The notes beneath the pieces were generated by a model. It was not told where the DNA came from. It did not search any database and saw only the letters and a list, made by a program, of their open reading frames with translations. The position numbers were made by a program, and so were the translations under genes. Positions 35,501-47,600 of a stretch of 64,000 nt of DNA are shown here, one piece after another (the first letter of the stretch is position 1; each line of letters begins with the position of its first letter). Origin of the DNA: Diogma glabrata (lineage: Eukaryota > Arthropoda > Insecta > Diptera > Cylindrotomidae); assembly GCA_963693315.1 (NCBI GenBank), contig OY856186.1:286208930-286272929 (forward strand), read 5' to 3'.

Positions 35501-35730
35501 ATGCAAATATGTATGGCAAGGAACTGATTAGTTTTTTTAGCGATAGTGAACAAAGTGGTAGGGGGTCCTCCAAGCACCTGTTATTTTGGAAGCTCAATAA
35601 CTTCTGTACCTGATAATCGAGTTGGATGAAATTTGGTACATACACATTTAGTACGGTTTACAACAGTTCTGCATCCCAACTTCCGTTTTGTCACTTCCGA
35701 TAAAATTTTTTTTACTTTTTCTCGTACAAC
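32520..35730. repeat. Satellite array, about 629-bp higher-order unit
   Basis: The marker AACTTCCGGTTTTTCACTTC recurs at 32745 (diverged), 33181, 33810, 34439, 35065 and 35679. The spacings are 436, 629, 629, 626 and 614 bp. Each 629-bp unit is made of about four related monomers of about 157 bp. They share GATGAAACTT or GATGACACTTTGG, AAGAACTGATTAGTTTTTG, AAAGTGGTGGGGGGTC and CACCTGTTT. Adjacent 629-bp units are more alike than the monomers within a unit, so it is a higher-order array. Minus-strand frames repeated inside it are artefacts. Confidence 0.9.
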
Positions 35731-36084
35731 AGAATTTATGTTTGTTGGGATACTACTGCCTGCTTTAATATTTTTATTATTAGAACTACGAAGTCCATAA
35801 TATTGGTTAGCTTTTAATTAAAGTATTTTATGGATATTAGCTCATTATATATCCAGAACACTATGTTTCCAGAGCTGTGGTGAAGTCAGCCTATGCATCA
35901 GCGTCACAATATTTTTATTTGTAACAATGCAATTTATAATTCCATAGACAAAATTTAACTAAAATGTTTCAGATGTTCCAATTTACAATCAGTAAGACGA
36001 TTGCTCGAGATAAAATCCAATTACAATTCAAATTATTGGACGTAAGGTTTACTTTAATCCAGAAAACGAACAATAATCCAATGA
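35731..36084. other. Non-coding sequence between satellite and tandem repeat
   Basis: Contains GGATATTAGCTCATTATATATCCA...CATCAGCGTCACAATATTTTT (about 35832-35915), which is repeated at 39954-40040 in the app intron. It is therefore part of the same spreading satellite block. Confidence 0.5.
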
Positions 36085-36372
36085 TGCCCAGGTATTGTCC
36101 AATGTGTCCAATTCATCCTCATGTTCGTCATATTGGACAGATCTCTAAGATCCAAAATTAAATCCACACCATGGACTAAATGGAAATTAATCCCAGATTT
36201 CGTCCAATGCGTCCAATAACTTCTTATGTTCGTCATATTGGACAGATGTCCGAGATCAGGAATTAAATCCACACAGTGGACGAAAATCCAACGAATCCCA
36301 GATTTTATCCAATAAATCCAATGTGTCCTTATTTTCGTCATATATTTCGTCCAATGCGATTGCCGGTAGGGA
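36085..36372. repeat. 105-bp tandem repeat, about 2.7 units
   Basis: GTTCGTCATATTGGACAGAT at 36123 and 36228 and its diverged third copy at 36333 give a constant 105-bp period. TCCAATG(T/C)GTCCAAT precedes each. A related sequence with CGTCC/TCCA motifs lies near 23880-23960. Confidence 0.8.
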
Positions 36373-36394
36373 AGTAGAAATTTTGAAAAAATAA

Positions 36395-36690
36395 AATTAT
36401 TTTTGATCATGTCATATGAAAGGTGATTTTTTTTTTGTAATTTTCGAAAGCACAGTTTTCAACTTATTTTCGAAAATGTACAATTTTTTGGCCTCCCTCC
36501 CCCTTTATCTGCGAAGATTAGAAAAGAAAAAATTTAAAAAAAGTCACTGATGTAGGGATCTTTCTAAATTGAAATTGTTATGTTTTCGAATGTTCATGGA
36601 GGGTTCAAAGTAGAAATTTTGAAAAAAAAATTATTTTTGATCATGTCATATGGGGTGTCATATGAAAGGTGATTGTTGTTTGTCCGACTT
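36395..36690 (+). repeat. Dispersed repeat family Y, copy 2
   Basis: Parallel to 21296-21560, with CATATGAAAGGTGATTTTTT, GAAAGCACAGTTTTCAACTT, the C-rich block and AATGTTCATGGAGG. The terminal GATCATGTCATATG motif is repeated at 36643, so this copy is itself partly duplicated. Confidence 0.65.
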
Positions 36691-37160
36691 TTTTTTTATG
36701 TTTTTCGCAAACTACAGTCTTCGTTTGTCAATCAATTTGGATGAAATTGTAACTAGAAGACGTGGATTTGAAACAGCAAGAAATTAATTAGGTTTTGGGT
36801 GATATTTAATAAAGTGGTGGTGGGTCTCCTGAACACCTATTTGTAATTTCAAAACCTTAATCCTGTTAATCAATTTTAATGAAACTCCGTGCATTTACGT
36901 CCCAATAGATCTGCATCTCCATTGACGGTTTGTTACCTAAGGTAAATATTTATTCGGCTTTGTTTACATTTTTTATCCACAGCAAAAACTCAAGTTATAA
37001 AGCGTTTTTTATGAAACTTTGATAAATGGTTTCAGTAAACGTGATAAAGAACTGATAGCATTTGGGGTGGTTGGAATACATTTGAATGAAACTTTGATGA
37101 AAGGTGTAAATTTGTCTATAGCAAAGTCATTAGTTTTTAGTTTTCAAAATTGTGAGAAGT
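36691..37160. repeat. Diverged satellite monomers
   Basis: Monomer hallmarks remain recognisable: GATGAAATTGTAACT, AAAGTGGTGGTGGGTCTCC, GAACACCTATTT and AATGAAACTCCG. They are too diverged to align over the full unit. Confidence 0.6.
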
Positions 37161-38100
37161 GATAAATAGGAAATGCTTCAGACGTCCAATCTGAAAAAAT
37201 TTGACTAGAGACGTTGTGTGGCTATATTTTTATTCTAAGGGAAGGTTGGTCCGAAAGCCGAATTAATCTCAAGTTCGTCTAATACATATATAGATAACCA
37301 AAAAGTGTCGTTTTGGCTATTACTATTATTAGTACTAGGTTTAAAAAACTCTAACGTTAAATAGAAGTCGGAATAAACAATAAAATTAACATTTCCTATT
37401 TCTAGATAAGATAAACAATCTTTGAAAATGTATATATTGTTTATGATACAATTCCATCTCTTATAGAGTAAAAAATTCAACCAGATTGGTGTATCAATGA
37501 AATGTCGTAATTTTTTGCTAAAACTAAAACAATTGATTATTTGTTATTTTTTACTAACATTTAAATTTACACCACTTGATTTTCTTGTCAATAAATAACA
37601 TGTAATAATTTATCAGATAAAAAATTTCATCGATTGTCTTGATAAATCAAGAATTTACTCATGGACAAACATTGCCACCATGTGTTAACTGTTTACGTTT
37701 GAAGTATTAAACTTTTGTTATCTCATTGTTTCTAATACATATTCGTTCACATGTTTTATAGTTTCTACAAATGGTTTTGTAATCATTCATATTTCGTGTA
37801 TTCACTCTCACTTAATTTTTTATTATATTGTTGAAGTAACGCATATGTCTGTTTGCACATCTATCTACAAATTTTAAAACATGAAATTTAAAAAAAAAAT
37901 TTAGGTCAAGATCATGAAGTTTTGTACAAAAAACTTAATTTCTTAAACATAATTAAATTAATTTTACTTTTTACAGAGAAAATTTAACATATTAAAAATA
38001 AATTTAACAATAATAGTTTGTTGTTAAAATTTTTTAAATTTATACATATGAATATAAGGAAACGAAAAATAACTTAAATCATAAAAGCATTCAAGCAAAC
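37161..38100. other. Upstream region of the DHHC gene
   Basis: AT-rich non-coding sequence. The minus-strand frame at 37235-37480 has no domain and AT-background codons and is not called. A promoter could not be placed. Confidence 0.4.
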
Positions 38101-38133
38101 TCGAAATCAATGAATGTATTTTGTTGTATTAAG

Positions 38134-38697
38134 ATGGCACCAAATAATCGTGTAACAAAGAAATGGGAAGTCTTTGCCGGAAGAAATAAATTTTACTGTG
38201 ATGGTTTTTTAATGACAGCACCAAATTCTAGCGTATTTTATTTAACGGTTGTATTAATAACAGGAACAAGCGCATTATTTTTTGCTTTTGAGTAAGTAGT
38301 TTTTTTTTTGGGATTTTGTGTGAAAATTTTGAATTCTTTCTTTTTTTTCAGTTGTCCTTATCTTGCTGTAAGAATAACACCAATAATACCGGCAATAGGT
38401 GGAATTTTATATTTGTTTACTATGAGTTCTCTTTTGAGAACATCATTTACAGATCCAGGTATTATTCCACGGGCTTCACACGATGAAGCAGCATTTATAG
38501 AAAAACAAATTGAAGTGCCAAATTCACTAAATAGTCCAACATATCGCCCACCACCACGTACAAAAGAGGTTTTGGTTCGAGGTCAAACAGTTAAACTGAA
38601 ATATTGTTTTACATGTAAAATATTTCGTCCGCCACGAGCATCACATTGTAGTTTATGTGATAATTGTGTAGATCGGTTTGATCATCATTGTCCTTGG
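38134..38697 (+). CDS. app: DHHC gene exons 1-2 (TM1, TM2, DHHC motif)
   Basis: Exon 1 (38134-38291) encodes the basic N-terminus and TM1. Exon 2 (38352-38697) encodes TM2, the TDPG motif ([13 protein letters not shown]) and the cysteine-rich domain through DHHCPW. Intron 1 is only 60 nt and splits an Asp codon (GA|T). Exon 2 ends on a complete Trp codon at a strong GTAAGT donor. The next exon is 2.9 kb away behind repeats. Confidence 0.92.
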
Positions 38698-41600
38698 GTA
38701 AGTTTGTTATTTTATTTTGGTATATTGAAATTCGAAAAATAAACGATTAATAAGAGTAGTTTATAGGTTCTTGTTAATTTTTTTACTTCACCACACCTCC
38801 TGAAATTTTATTTTATCTTTTGGTTTGGACCATCCTCTGTCTAAATAGCCAGAAAAATAAAGGTGCAAGTATGTGCATGGGTGAGTGGTTGGTTTTGCAA
38901 AAAAAACGCATGGCACTTGATGAAACTTTGGTATATGATCCAGGTTAACTTTAAAATGGAAGATCTGGATGTATTTTAAAATTGGACAAAATGACGGGGG
39001 CTCCCGAACAGTTTTAAGTTTCAATGTTCAATAACTTCTAATCCTGGCTTTCAATCGTATTGAAACTTGGTAGTAAGTTTTTAGAACCAACTTGCGGTTA
39101 ACAATTTTCCAATGTTTATATCTGCTGTAGCCTTAAGTTACAAATTGATTTCCGTGAAACGTTGGTAAAAGACTTCAATTAAAATGAAAAAGATTTTATT
39201 AGCTTTTGGGGTACATTGGACAAGGGTTGGTCGAACATACAACAGGCAATTTTTCTCACTATATTTTTAATGTTTGTGGGAGCATACAACAGTCGTTTGA
39301 ATGAATTTTAATGACACTTTCAAAAAGATGCAAATATTTATGACAAGGAGATGATTAGTTTTTGAGCGATATTAAACAAAGTTGGGGTGGAACTTGAGCA
39401 CCTGTTTTTTTAAACGTTCAATAACATCTGTACCTGATAATCGAATCTGATGAAACTTGGTACATAAGCATTTAGTACGGGTTCACAACAGTTCTGCATC
39501 TCAACTTCCAGTTTTTCACTTCCGGTAAACATTTCGTTTTGGCATTTTTTGCATTTTTTCTGTGTCTTTATTCACACTACAACCTAAAATAATGAAGTGA
39601 TGAAACTTATGAAAAAGGTTTTAAGTACTGTGAGAAGATAATGATCAACTTTTGGGACTCATTGATTAAAATGGCGGGGCTGACTGCTGACTTTTCACAC
39701 TTTGTTTTTAAAGTTTGTTGGGAGCATACAGACTTCGTTCATTTATCAATTTTGATGACACTGACAAAAAGTGGAAATTTAAATAACAAAGAACTGAGTA
39801 GTTTTTGGACTATCGGGATACGTAGTGACCGGCCGCCCGAGCACCTGTTTATTTGAAACTTCAATAACATCAGTTCCTAATAATTGATTTTGTTTAAACT
39901 TGGTATATAAGAGTATGATTTGTAATAGTTGTGCATTATTTGAAGTATTTGATGGATATTAGCTCACTAATATATCCAAAAACATTTTGTTTCCAGAGCT
40001 ATGGTAAAGTGTTAACCTATGCATCAGCGTTGCCAATATTTTTTTAATTAAAACAAATAAGATATAAAAAGCAATTTTTTTTAAACATTGCAAGAACAGA
40101 ACAAAAATGGGTTTGTCTTCCTTATAATTAAAGCCCACATATAGAGTTATTTGGAGGCTCATTTATTCGAGAAAGTAATGGTGGTGCGTCTTCAAAGAAT
40201 ACTCCATAACTAAGATTGAGTGTGCTGCCGCTCTGCGCTGACCGAATAGAATTCATCCGTCAGCACCCCTAAGCTATTACCTTCGTTGGCTAGTGATATC
40301 TCGCAGTGGTATGTGATATTTCACATTAACTCGTGTACCAACACTAGGGAGTCGAGTACAAGATAAATTTAGTTCAGTTAGGCTAAATTAATTTCATTTC
40401 ATTTCAAATTTAAGATTTTTTATGCAAAGATTCGAATAAAAATGACAAACATTTAAAGGTCTATATTCCTCATAAAACCTTGTACACGAAAAATGGATGC
40501 AGCAAAATAATCTAAATAAAAGACGAATTAAATAGAAGTTGTAAATCGGCAGCTGGGATGCAAAAATATAGTGCACCAGGCTTGACTTATATATGTTTTA
40601 TTGTCATTAATATCTATTGCTACTAATTTCCCAATCTCTCAATTCGGCAAATTTTATTTTTCAATAGGATATAGAATATTTCTATTTAAAATGACTAAAA
40701 GATCCCGCATGGAAGGATCAGTTTTGGTTGATTTGTAATTTTTTTTATTTGAACTGCGGGTCTATGTGAGATATCATATACTTATGGCAAGAGCCGTAAG
40801 ATATCACTGTTCAAGGTTATATCTTAAGGTTGCTAGTTGATGAACTGTATTCACTCAATGGTAGCACGCTCAATCTTAATTATAGAGCATTCCTTGAGAC
40901 CATCCTTGAGGTTCGAAGAAGCGAGCCTTTATTTACCTATCTCAGCTTTCATCAATGAGGAAGAAAGTGCTTATCATGACCAAGGAATATGCCGCTGACT
41001 GGGACTATTGGCAATCAAAGTTTAGTTTTGCCTTTGAAAATTTTCTAAGAATTTGCTTTTAACCATTTTATTTAGTTTTTATTTTCTTTATTATATCATG
41101 AATATTGGCGTATTTTGTTATGTGATAGGATTTATTGTTTAGTTATTCATTCTCAAAATAAAAAAAAACAAAGCAAAGAAATTTGCGTCCGTCAGCACCT
41201 TAGAACGCGTGTTGTTCTGGGACCTTGATCTCAAAAGTTTATGTGTTCTTGTGACACGTAGTTCTTACTAGTTCTACTACACAACACATTTTGTTAAAAA
41301 AGTTTATTTTAAATTTACTTATATGCTATCGTAAATATCTTCCAAATTAAATTCGTTTTACGATTTGTTATTTATTCTGTGATTCGATATGCTTATATAC
41401 GGTTTTAATCAGTTTCTCTAAAGATCAGATGGGCTTCTCCACTCTTGAAAACATATATTTTACGAACTCAAATGATCAATTTTGACTTAAAATACTTCCG
41501 CAAGGAGAAATTGAAATTTTTGAAAAAATTAAGATGATAACGAGTTTTTTCGAATTTTTAAATATATCATTTTTACCTATGTTTTTAAAATCCTAATATT

Positions 41601-44600
41601 TTAACTTATCTATTCCAGGTTGGTAATTGCGTTGGAAAACGGAATTATCGCTTTTTTTATATGTTCATAGTTTCTCTTGCATTTTTAACTGTTTTTATAT
41701 TTTCATGTGCGATGACACATATAATTCTGTGTAAGCAAAATATTTAACTTTGTTCCATATAAATGTATAAAACTAATTTTTTCATTTTCAGTAACGAAAG
41801 ATAATGAGCAATTCATCGAAGTGTTAAAACGAACACCATTTAGTGTAATTGTTGTTATTGTTTGTTTTTTTTCAGTATGGTCGGTTATTGGGTTAGCTGG
41901 CTTTCATACATATTTAACGACAAGTGATCAAACTACAAATGAAGATGTATGGTTCCGATATATTGTTTAAATTTAAAATAGAATAATTACATTTTTTTTT
42001 GTCTTAGATCAAAGGATCATTTTCTTCGAAAAGTGGAACACAAGCTATTAATCCATATTCGCATGGAAATATATGTTTGAACTGTTTTCATATTTTATGT
42101 GGTCCCATGACACCATCTCTTATCGATCGGTAATTTTTTTTTTTTCAAACCAAAATCCTAGATAATTTTTAACTATATTTGAATTTCAGAAGGGGAACTG
42201 TAACCGATGAGTATCGAATACAGATGCAACAACCAGAACCGATCAGATACAGTGGTCCTGTTGCACCTATTCATGTAGCACAACCAATAGGAATTCAAGA
42301 AGTAATTTTGTATAACGATACTCTAATTTCATTCAAAAAAACTTATATTTTTTCATTACAGATCGAATCACAAACAACGAATCCGGGTGGATTATATCGA
42401 CAACGTAGTTATGATAACTTACAAAACGGTAAGTCACCATGTCGTAATATACATCATATGAAATTATCTTCATCTTATGATCATATACAATTACCTACAA
42501 TTCATAAAAATTATAATTTATATGAAACAACAACCAATTTTACACCACCAATCCCAAAACATTTTAAATATTTCTCACCTCAAACAAAAGATATAAATTT
42601 GTTGCATTACCCATTTCATAAAAATCGTGCAATTTCACGTAAAAATTCAACACCAAATCCAATATTTTATAATAATTTTCTAGCATCACAATCAATTAAT
42701 GATAATGAAAGTGATGGTAGAGTTTATTTAGATTTAAGAGATTCAGCATCTGAAAATATGTTATCATCGGTGTTACGAGAAGTTGATTATTCATCAACTG
42801 AAATCGATCCAATGTTGAGAGAACATGAAACGTATAGAATAAATAAGAAACATATTCAAAATTTTAATTTAAGTCCATCAAAGAGAAAATGTCGTTATTC
42901 GAATGTTTATGAATATTCGTATAAACATGATTTAAATGCAATAAGTGAAGATTCTGCAAGTGATTCGTAGTATATGTTTTTTGTTTAGTTTTGTCTTTTT
43001 GTTAATAATATATTTGTTTCTTTTTATACAAAAATATATATCCATTCAGATTTTCCTCTAATAATAAAGTGCTTCTTAGAAATTCAAAAATCCATTCCAA
43101 CAATTTAATACAAATATACATTCAATACAATCCATTTTTTCTTATTAAAATATAAAATATTAAAATTATTATATATAAAAAAAATTTCTTTGTTTGCAAC
43201 AAAACTTTGCGAGAGAACTTATTAAACTTTGGGTGAGTTTTCAAAATCCGAAAAAAATAAATGTTTTGTAGTAGTTTTGTTATTTATGCTTCAACATTCA
43301 TAAAATTAATTATCTACTAATACATATATTTATATCCTCTATTAGTTGTTTTATTAACGTTAGTTACAAACTGTTAGCTTTTTATGTAGTAATGATGCAT
43401 TCAGAATTTATATCTAATTTTTTGTTTTTTTTATAAGGGTATCCTTCGCGATAATATATTTTTGTCAGCACCACCATTCTAAAAATCTTTTATTAGTTGA
43501 ATCTTAACTTAGTAAGTTTCGTATAACGGTTTTATAATTTGAGGTTCTTCATATTTCGCATTAGATACGTTCTTCATTTAAAGGTCAACAGGGTCGAACT
43601 ACTTATTTTATTTTGGTAGTAACTTAAACGTAAAGCAAACTAAAAGAATATGATTTTCGTGTGTTTATTCTCGTTGTCACCACTTATCGTAGCGAAAGAA
43701 AATCTGAAAATTTTATCCAATATTTTTTCATTAGATTTTGCATAAGTTTTTTTTACTTTAAACAAAAAACGAAATCTGCAGTAAATCTTCGTTATAGTAT
43801 AAATTTTGGTGTTCAATGTATATATGTTACATATGTACATTGAATCTGATCTACTCGATACAATTGTTTTATCGTCCTCGTAATTTATAACAATAAAATC
43901 GAGGACGATAAAACAATCTTTCGTTATATTTAATTCAATTTTAAATGTCAAGAATTTATCAAAATAATTTAAATTTATCAAAATTTATTATCATTTTTTG
44001 AATTTATCAAAATAATTTAACAGTATATTTTTGAAATATAATTTCGAAATTTTTTGTTCAGTTTAATACATGAAATAGTACACATTAGAACACCTCAACA
44101 TTATAAATAAAACATGGAACAATAACCTAATTTTAAAACACTGACATAAACACGCTAATTGATATTTTTAGTTCGACCTCGATCAGGGAACTAAAAATAT
44201 GGATTTACATTATATTACAAATTTAATTTGTTCAAAACTTTTAATTACAAAATTACTTCATCTCATTAATAATTTTTTAAGCCCACAAATAGTTTCCCGA
44301 AGAGCGATCATTTTGCTTTACTTTAACGCTTGATTGTTTCACTTTCGACTGTTTTTATATTTTACATATATTTGAGAACCTTGTAAATAATCTAAAACTC
44401 TTATAGTAAGTTTCTAGAACATTAGAACTATAATTCAGTCAATTATAATTGTTGTCAGTCCATCATACACGATTCTCATCAGTGGGTCTGATCAGTGAAG
44501 GTTAAAATACAACATGAAAGGCGGTGAAATAAGTTTTTTGAAGATTGAAAGAACCCCAAGTATGCTTTCAAATTGGAAATAATTTCCATGATTTCTTTAG

Positions 44601-47600
44601 TTACTTGAATTAAGTTGGTCACAGTTTTTTCAATGTTTTGTACAATATACGTCGGTTGTTTTAATTTATTCTGGCCTACTATAAATCCAACGAGGTGTCA
44701 ACAAAATTAATATTATTGAAAATTGAAAATAAGCAAACAACCAGAAAAAGATTATAAATGGAAAAAATTTCACAAGGGGTCGTGCTCAGGTGGTCGGGCG
44801 ACGTCTGCCGTCTATTGTTTGATTCGCTCCGCCCGACCGGTTTTGTGGCCGCGTCACAAAAGCCGTCCTAACTCCGAAAATAATTCTAATTTTGAAAAAT
44901 CTGACATGATTTTAAACGTCTAAACTTCAAAGGTATGCAAAAAATCGATTTTTTTTAAGTTTTAGACTAGAATATCCCTTTAATCGCCTGTGAAAGTCAA
45001 CTTTTTTTCTCTAGTGAAAACTCATTTTCACTAAGTAACAAATTGTTGTTGCAATGATATTTTCATGTATTTTACAAATTTTTTAAATCAAAGCAACTAC
45101 GTGATTGAATTTAACATCAAGTCTTGATTCCCTACAACATCGTCGCACTGTTGCTGACCTCGTTATTTTTAATAAATAACTACATTAGCAGTGCTCGAAT
45201 GATCATTTTAATGTGTATACTTGTTTTATTTTTAAGTTTTATTGGTTTTAATTTGTTTTGTGGGACATACAGTTGCAATGTGTTTTATGGTTTGTTGTGG
45301 AGCCGAAACCGGGTTGAGCAGAATTCGGGTTATTAATAAATAGTAAGGCTCGGCGTGTTGTAATGATTCCAGGAGTTATCTCAGGAATTCAAGATATTAA
45401 AATCAGATGCCAGCAGGTTGCTGTCGGTTTTGTGGAGAGACTTTCGGCATTATCCTAGTTTATCCCTCCAAATAGATTTGCGTTTTTTTTCAGATAAATA
45501 GAAAGATTAGGTCCTCTGCATCCTGATTATGAAAAAAAAAATTTGCGGAAATGAGGGGATCAAAAGTTATAAAGGATCAAACTTTCAATTTTACCTTGGT
45601 CCCCCCTTTGGTTTTTTAGACTTTGAATTCAATTTTTAAATTTTTTTTTGACTCAATTCTGCGATCTTACACAATTTCGATCAGAGATAGCACCGACCCC
45701 CCAACGCGACCCACCCCACGCACCCACCCCCAAACGCGCCCCCCTCGCGCGTCCGCGGCGCAGGGGACGCGGAAAAGCGCGGGGGGGGCGCGTGGGGTGG
45801 GGGACGCGTGGGGGGGGGCGCGTTGAGGGGGGGTTCGGTGCTATCTCTGATCGAAATTGTGTAAGATCGCAAAATTGAGTCAAAAAAAAATTTAAAAAAT
45901 CAATTCAAAGTTTAAAAAACCAAAGGGGGGACCAAGGTAAAATTCAAAGTTTAATCCTTTATAATTTTTGATAAATAAAAATAAAAAAAAAAAAGAAAAA
46001 AAAAAAACTAAAAAAAAAACCAAAGGGGGGACCAAGGTAAAATTGAAAGTTTGATCCTTTATAACTTTTGACCCCCTCATTTCCGCAAATTTTTTCATAA
46101 TTAGGATGCAGAGGACCTAATCTTTCTATTTATCTGAAAAAAAACGCAAATCTATTTGGAGGGATAAACTAGGATTGTACCAGACTTTCTCCATGTGTCT
46201 CAAAAAAAATCACGCTAAATAAAAGTCAGAACATAGAACATATTCTCATGGTCCCGTGATGCAAATACCCTCTGGTCTCAGTATATTTGCCAACATTTTA
46301 TTGAGTTCTCTTTTTCTAAGAGTTTGTTCTTTTAATAGTAAGTGTTGTGTTTTACAAATTGCAATATGTGTCACAACAACGCATAGATACCTTTTAAAAC
46401 CTAGGCGCTACAACACCATACAGTTTTTACACACTTTTATTTAACTTGAGAATTGACAGTTGTGTTGGCTTCCGTTTTGTTATCAATTTTTTTATGTGTA
46501 TTGTTCAAAGAATGTATAAAATATGACATATGTATATACCAATATTTCTAGATAAGATTCAAGAAATAAAAATACAATAACAAGTTCAAAGCAAATTTTT
46601 AAAAAATTAACGAACACACAACCTGACTTCAACACTAACAATTTTAGTAATCATGCAAAGAAAAATATTCAAACATATTTGAAATCGTGAATGCACTGAG
46701 TTTTTTAAATGCCAGCATCAAATCTCATGGTAGGAACCCGGAAGGGGGTTTACGGGCTTGTCACAATCGTAGATATTGTTGTTGTAGCGACGTTGATAAA
46801 GTGCTATTCGCTCGATTCCGTTTCCAGGTTCTGGAACTCTGCCACAGCTTTTGGACGGTACCAAAAATCGTTCTTCGTCAGGCCGGTCGAATTCTCTGGA
46901 CATGTAAATAGGTGGTCAACATCACGTGGTGTGCCCTCACATGCGGGACATTTGTCAATAACTTGGGTGTTGATTCTATTCATATAATTATTTAATATTC
47001 GTGACTAAAGTAACCGGACCTTAATTGCGCTAGTGTGCATCTAGTTCTATAGGTATGCTCATCGGTATTCCTAGTAGTTGGATCTTCTCTAACATCGGTT
47101 TAAAATATGTAGTTTAGCAGTTTTTCTGATGACTAGGCGGGTCAGCCGTTAATATGATGTCATTGCATGGGTATTACTCTTTGTGGCAAGCCTATATTGT
47201 TTAGACAGCATTTCACTGTGTTCACGTACCGGTAAGACACTACACTCTTCATGCAAGTGCCATCTATGAGCCATCAGGTGGTATCCAGCGGCTCGCAAAG
47301 CTGCGTTTGTGTGGTTCGTATCTTTTTCCAGTGCGTGTCAGCTACTTGAGGTGAGAAGGTATGGGTGCCGCGTAGTTTAAAAAAGATCTATCTATAGCTT
47401 TATAAATTCTGATAACTGTGTTCTTATCTTTCTTTGCCCCATGAACTTCCAGCTAGCGTGACAATCTGTTGTGCGTGAGCATTGAATCTGAGTAGAGGTT
47501 CAAATGTTACCACCAGCAATGTCGGTTTTTACACTTTAGAAGTCAATGCGGATGATTAGTTTTGTATTTAACTTCTTCGTCCAAGTGGTGAAAAGTGTTG

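Larger units (their letters stand above)
38698..41618 (+). other. Intron 2 of the DHHC gene, filled with repeats
   Basis: Contains diverged satellite monomers (38885-39960) and two inverted copies of repeat family X (40049-41310). The branch/acceptor end TATTCCAG lies at 41611-41618. No gene inside. Confidence 0.85.

Noticed and set aside
37235..37480. 81-codon minus-strand frame upstream of the DHHC gene
   Set aside because: No domain, no splice or promoter signal, codon use like the AT background.
43640..43981. 113-codon minus-strand frame in app intron 7
   Set aside because: It spans two hairpins, has no recognised domain, and lies antisense in an intron without other support.
44770..44885. 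GC-rich block with GGTCGGGCG ... CGCCCGACC complementarity
   Set aside because: Could be a hairpin, but there is no second copy or coding meaning, and the matching stretch is short.
45620..45885. Overlapping Arg/Pro-rich open frames on both strands
   Set aside because: They arise from the GC-rich mirrored core of the palindrome. The frames on the two strands are near copies of each other.
46687..46987. Plus-strand frames over the LINE-D end
   Set aside because: The minus strand carries the recognisable [18 protein letters not shown] block. The plus frames are shadows.
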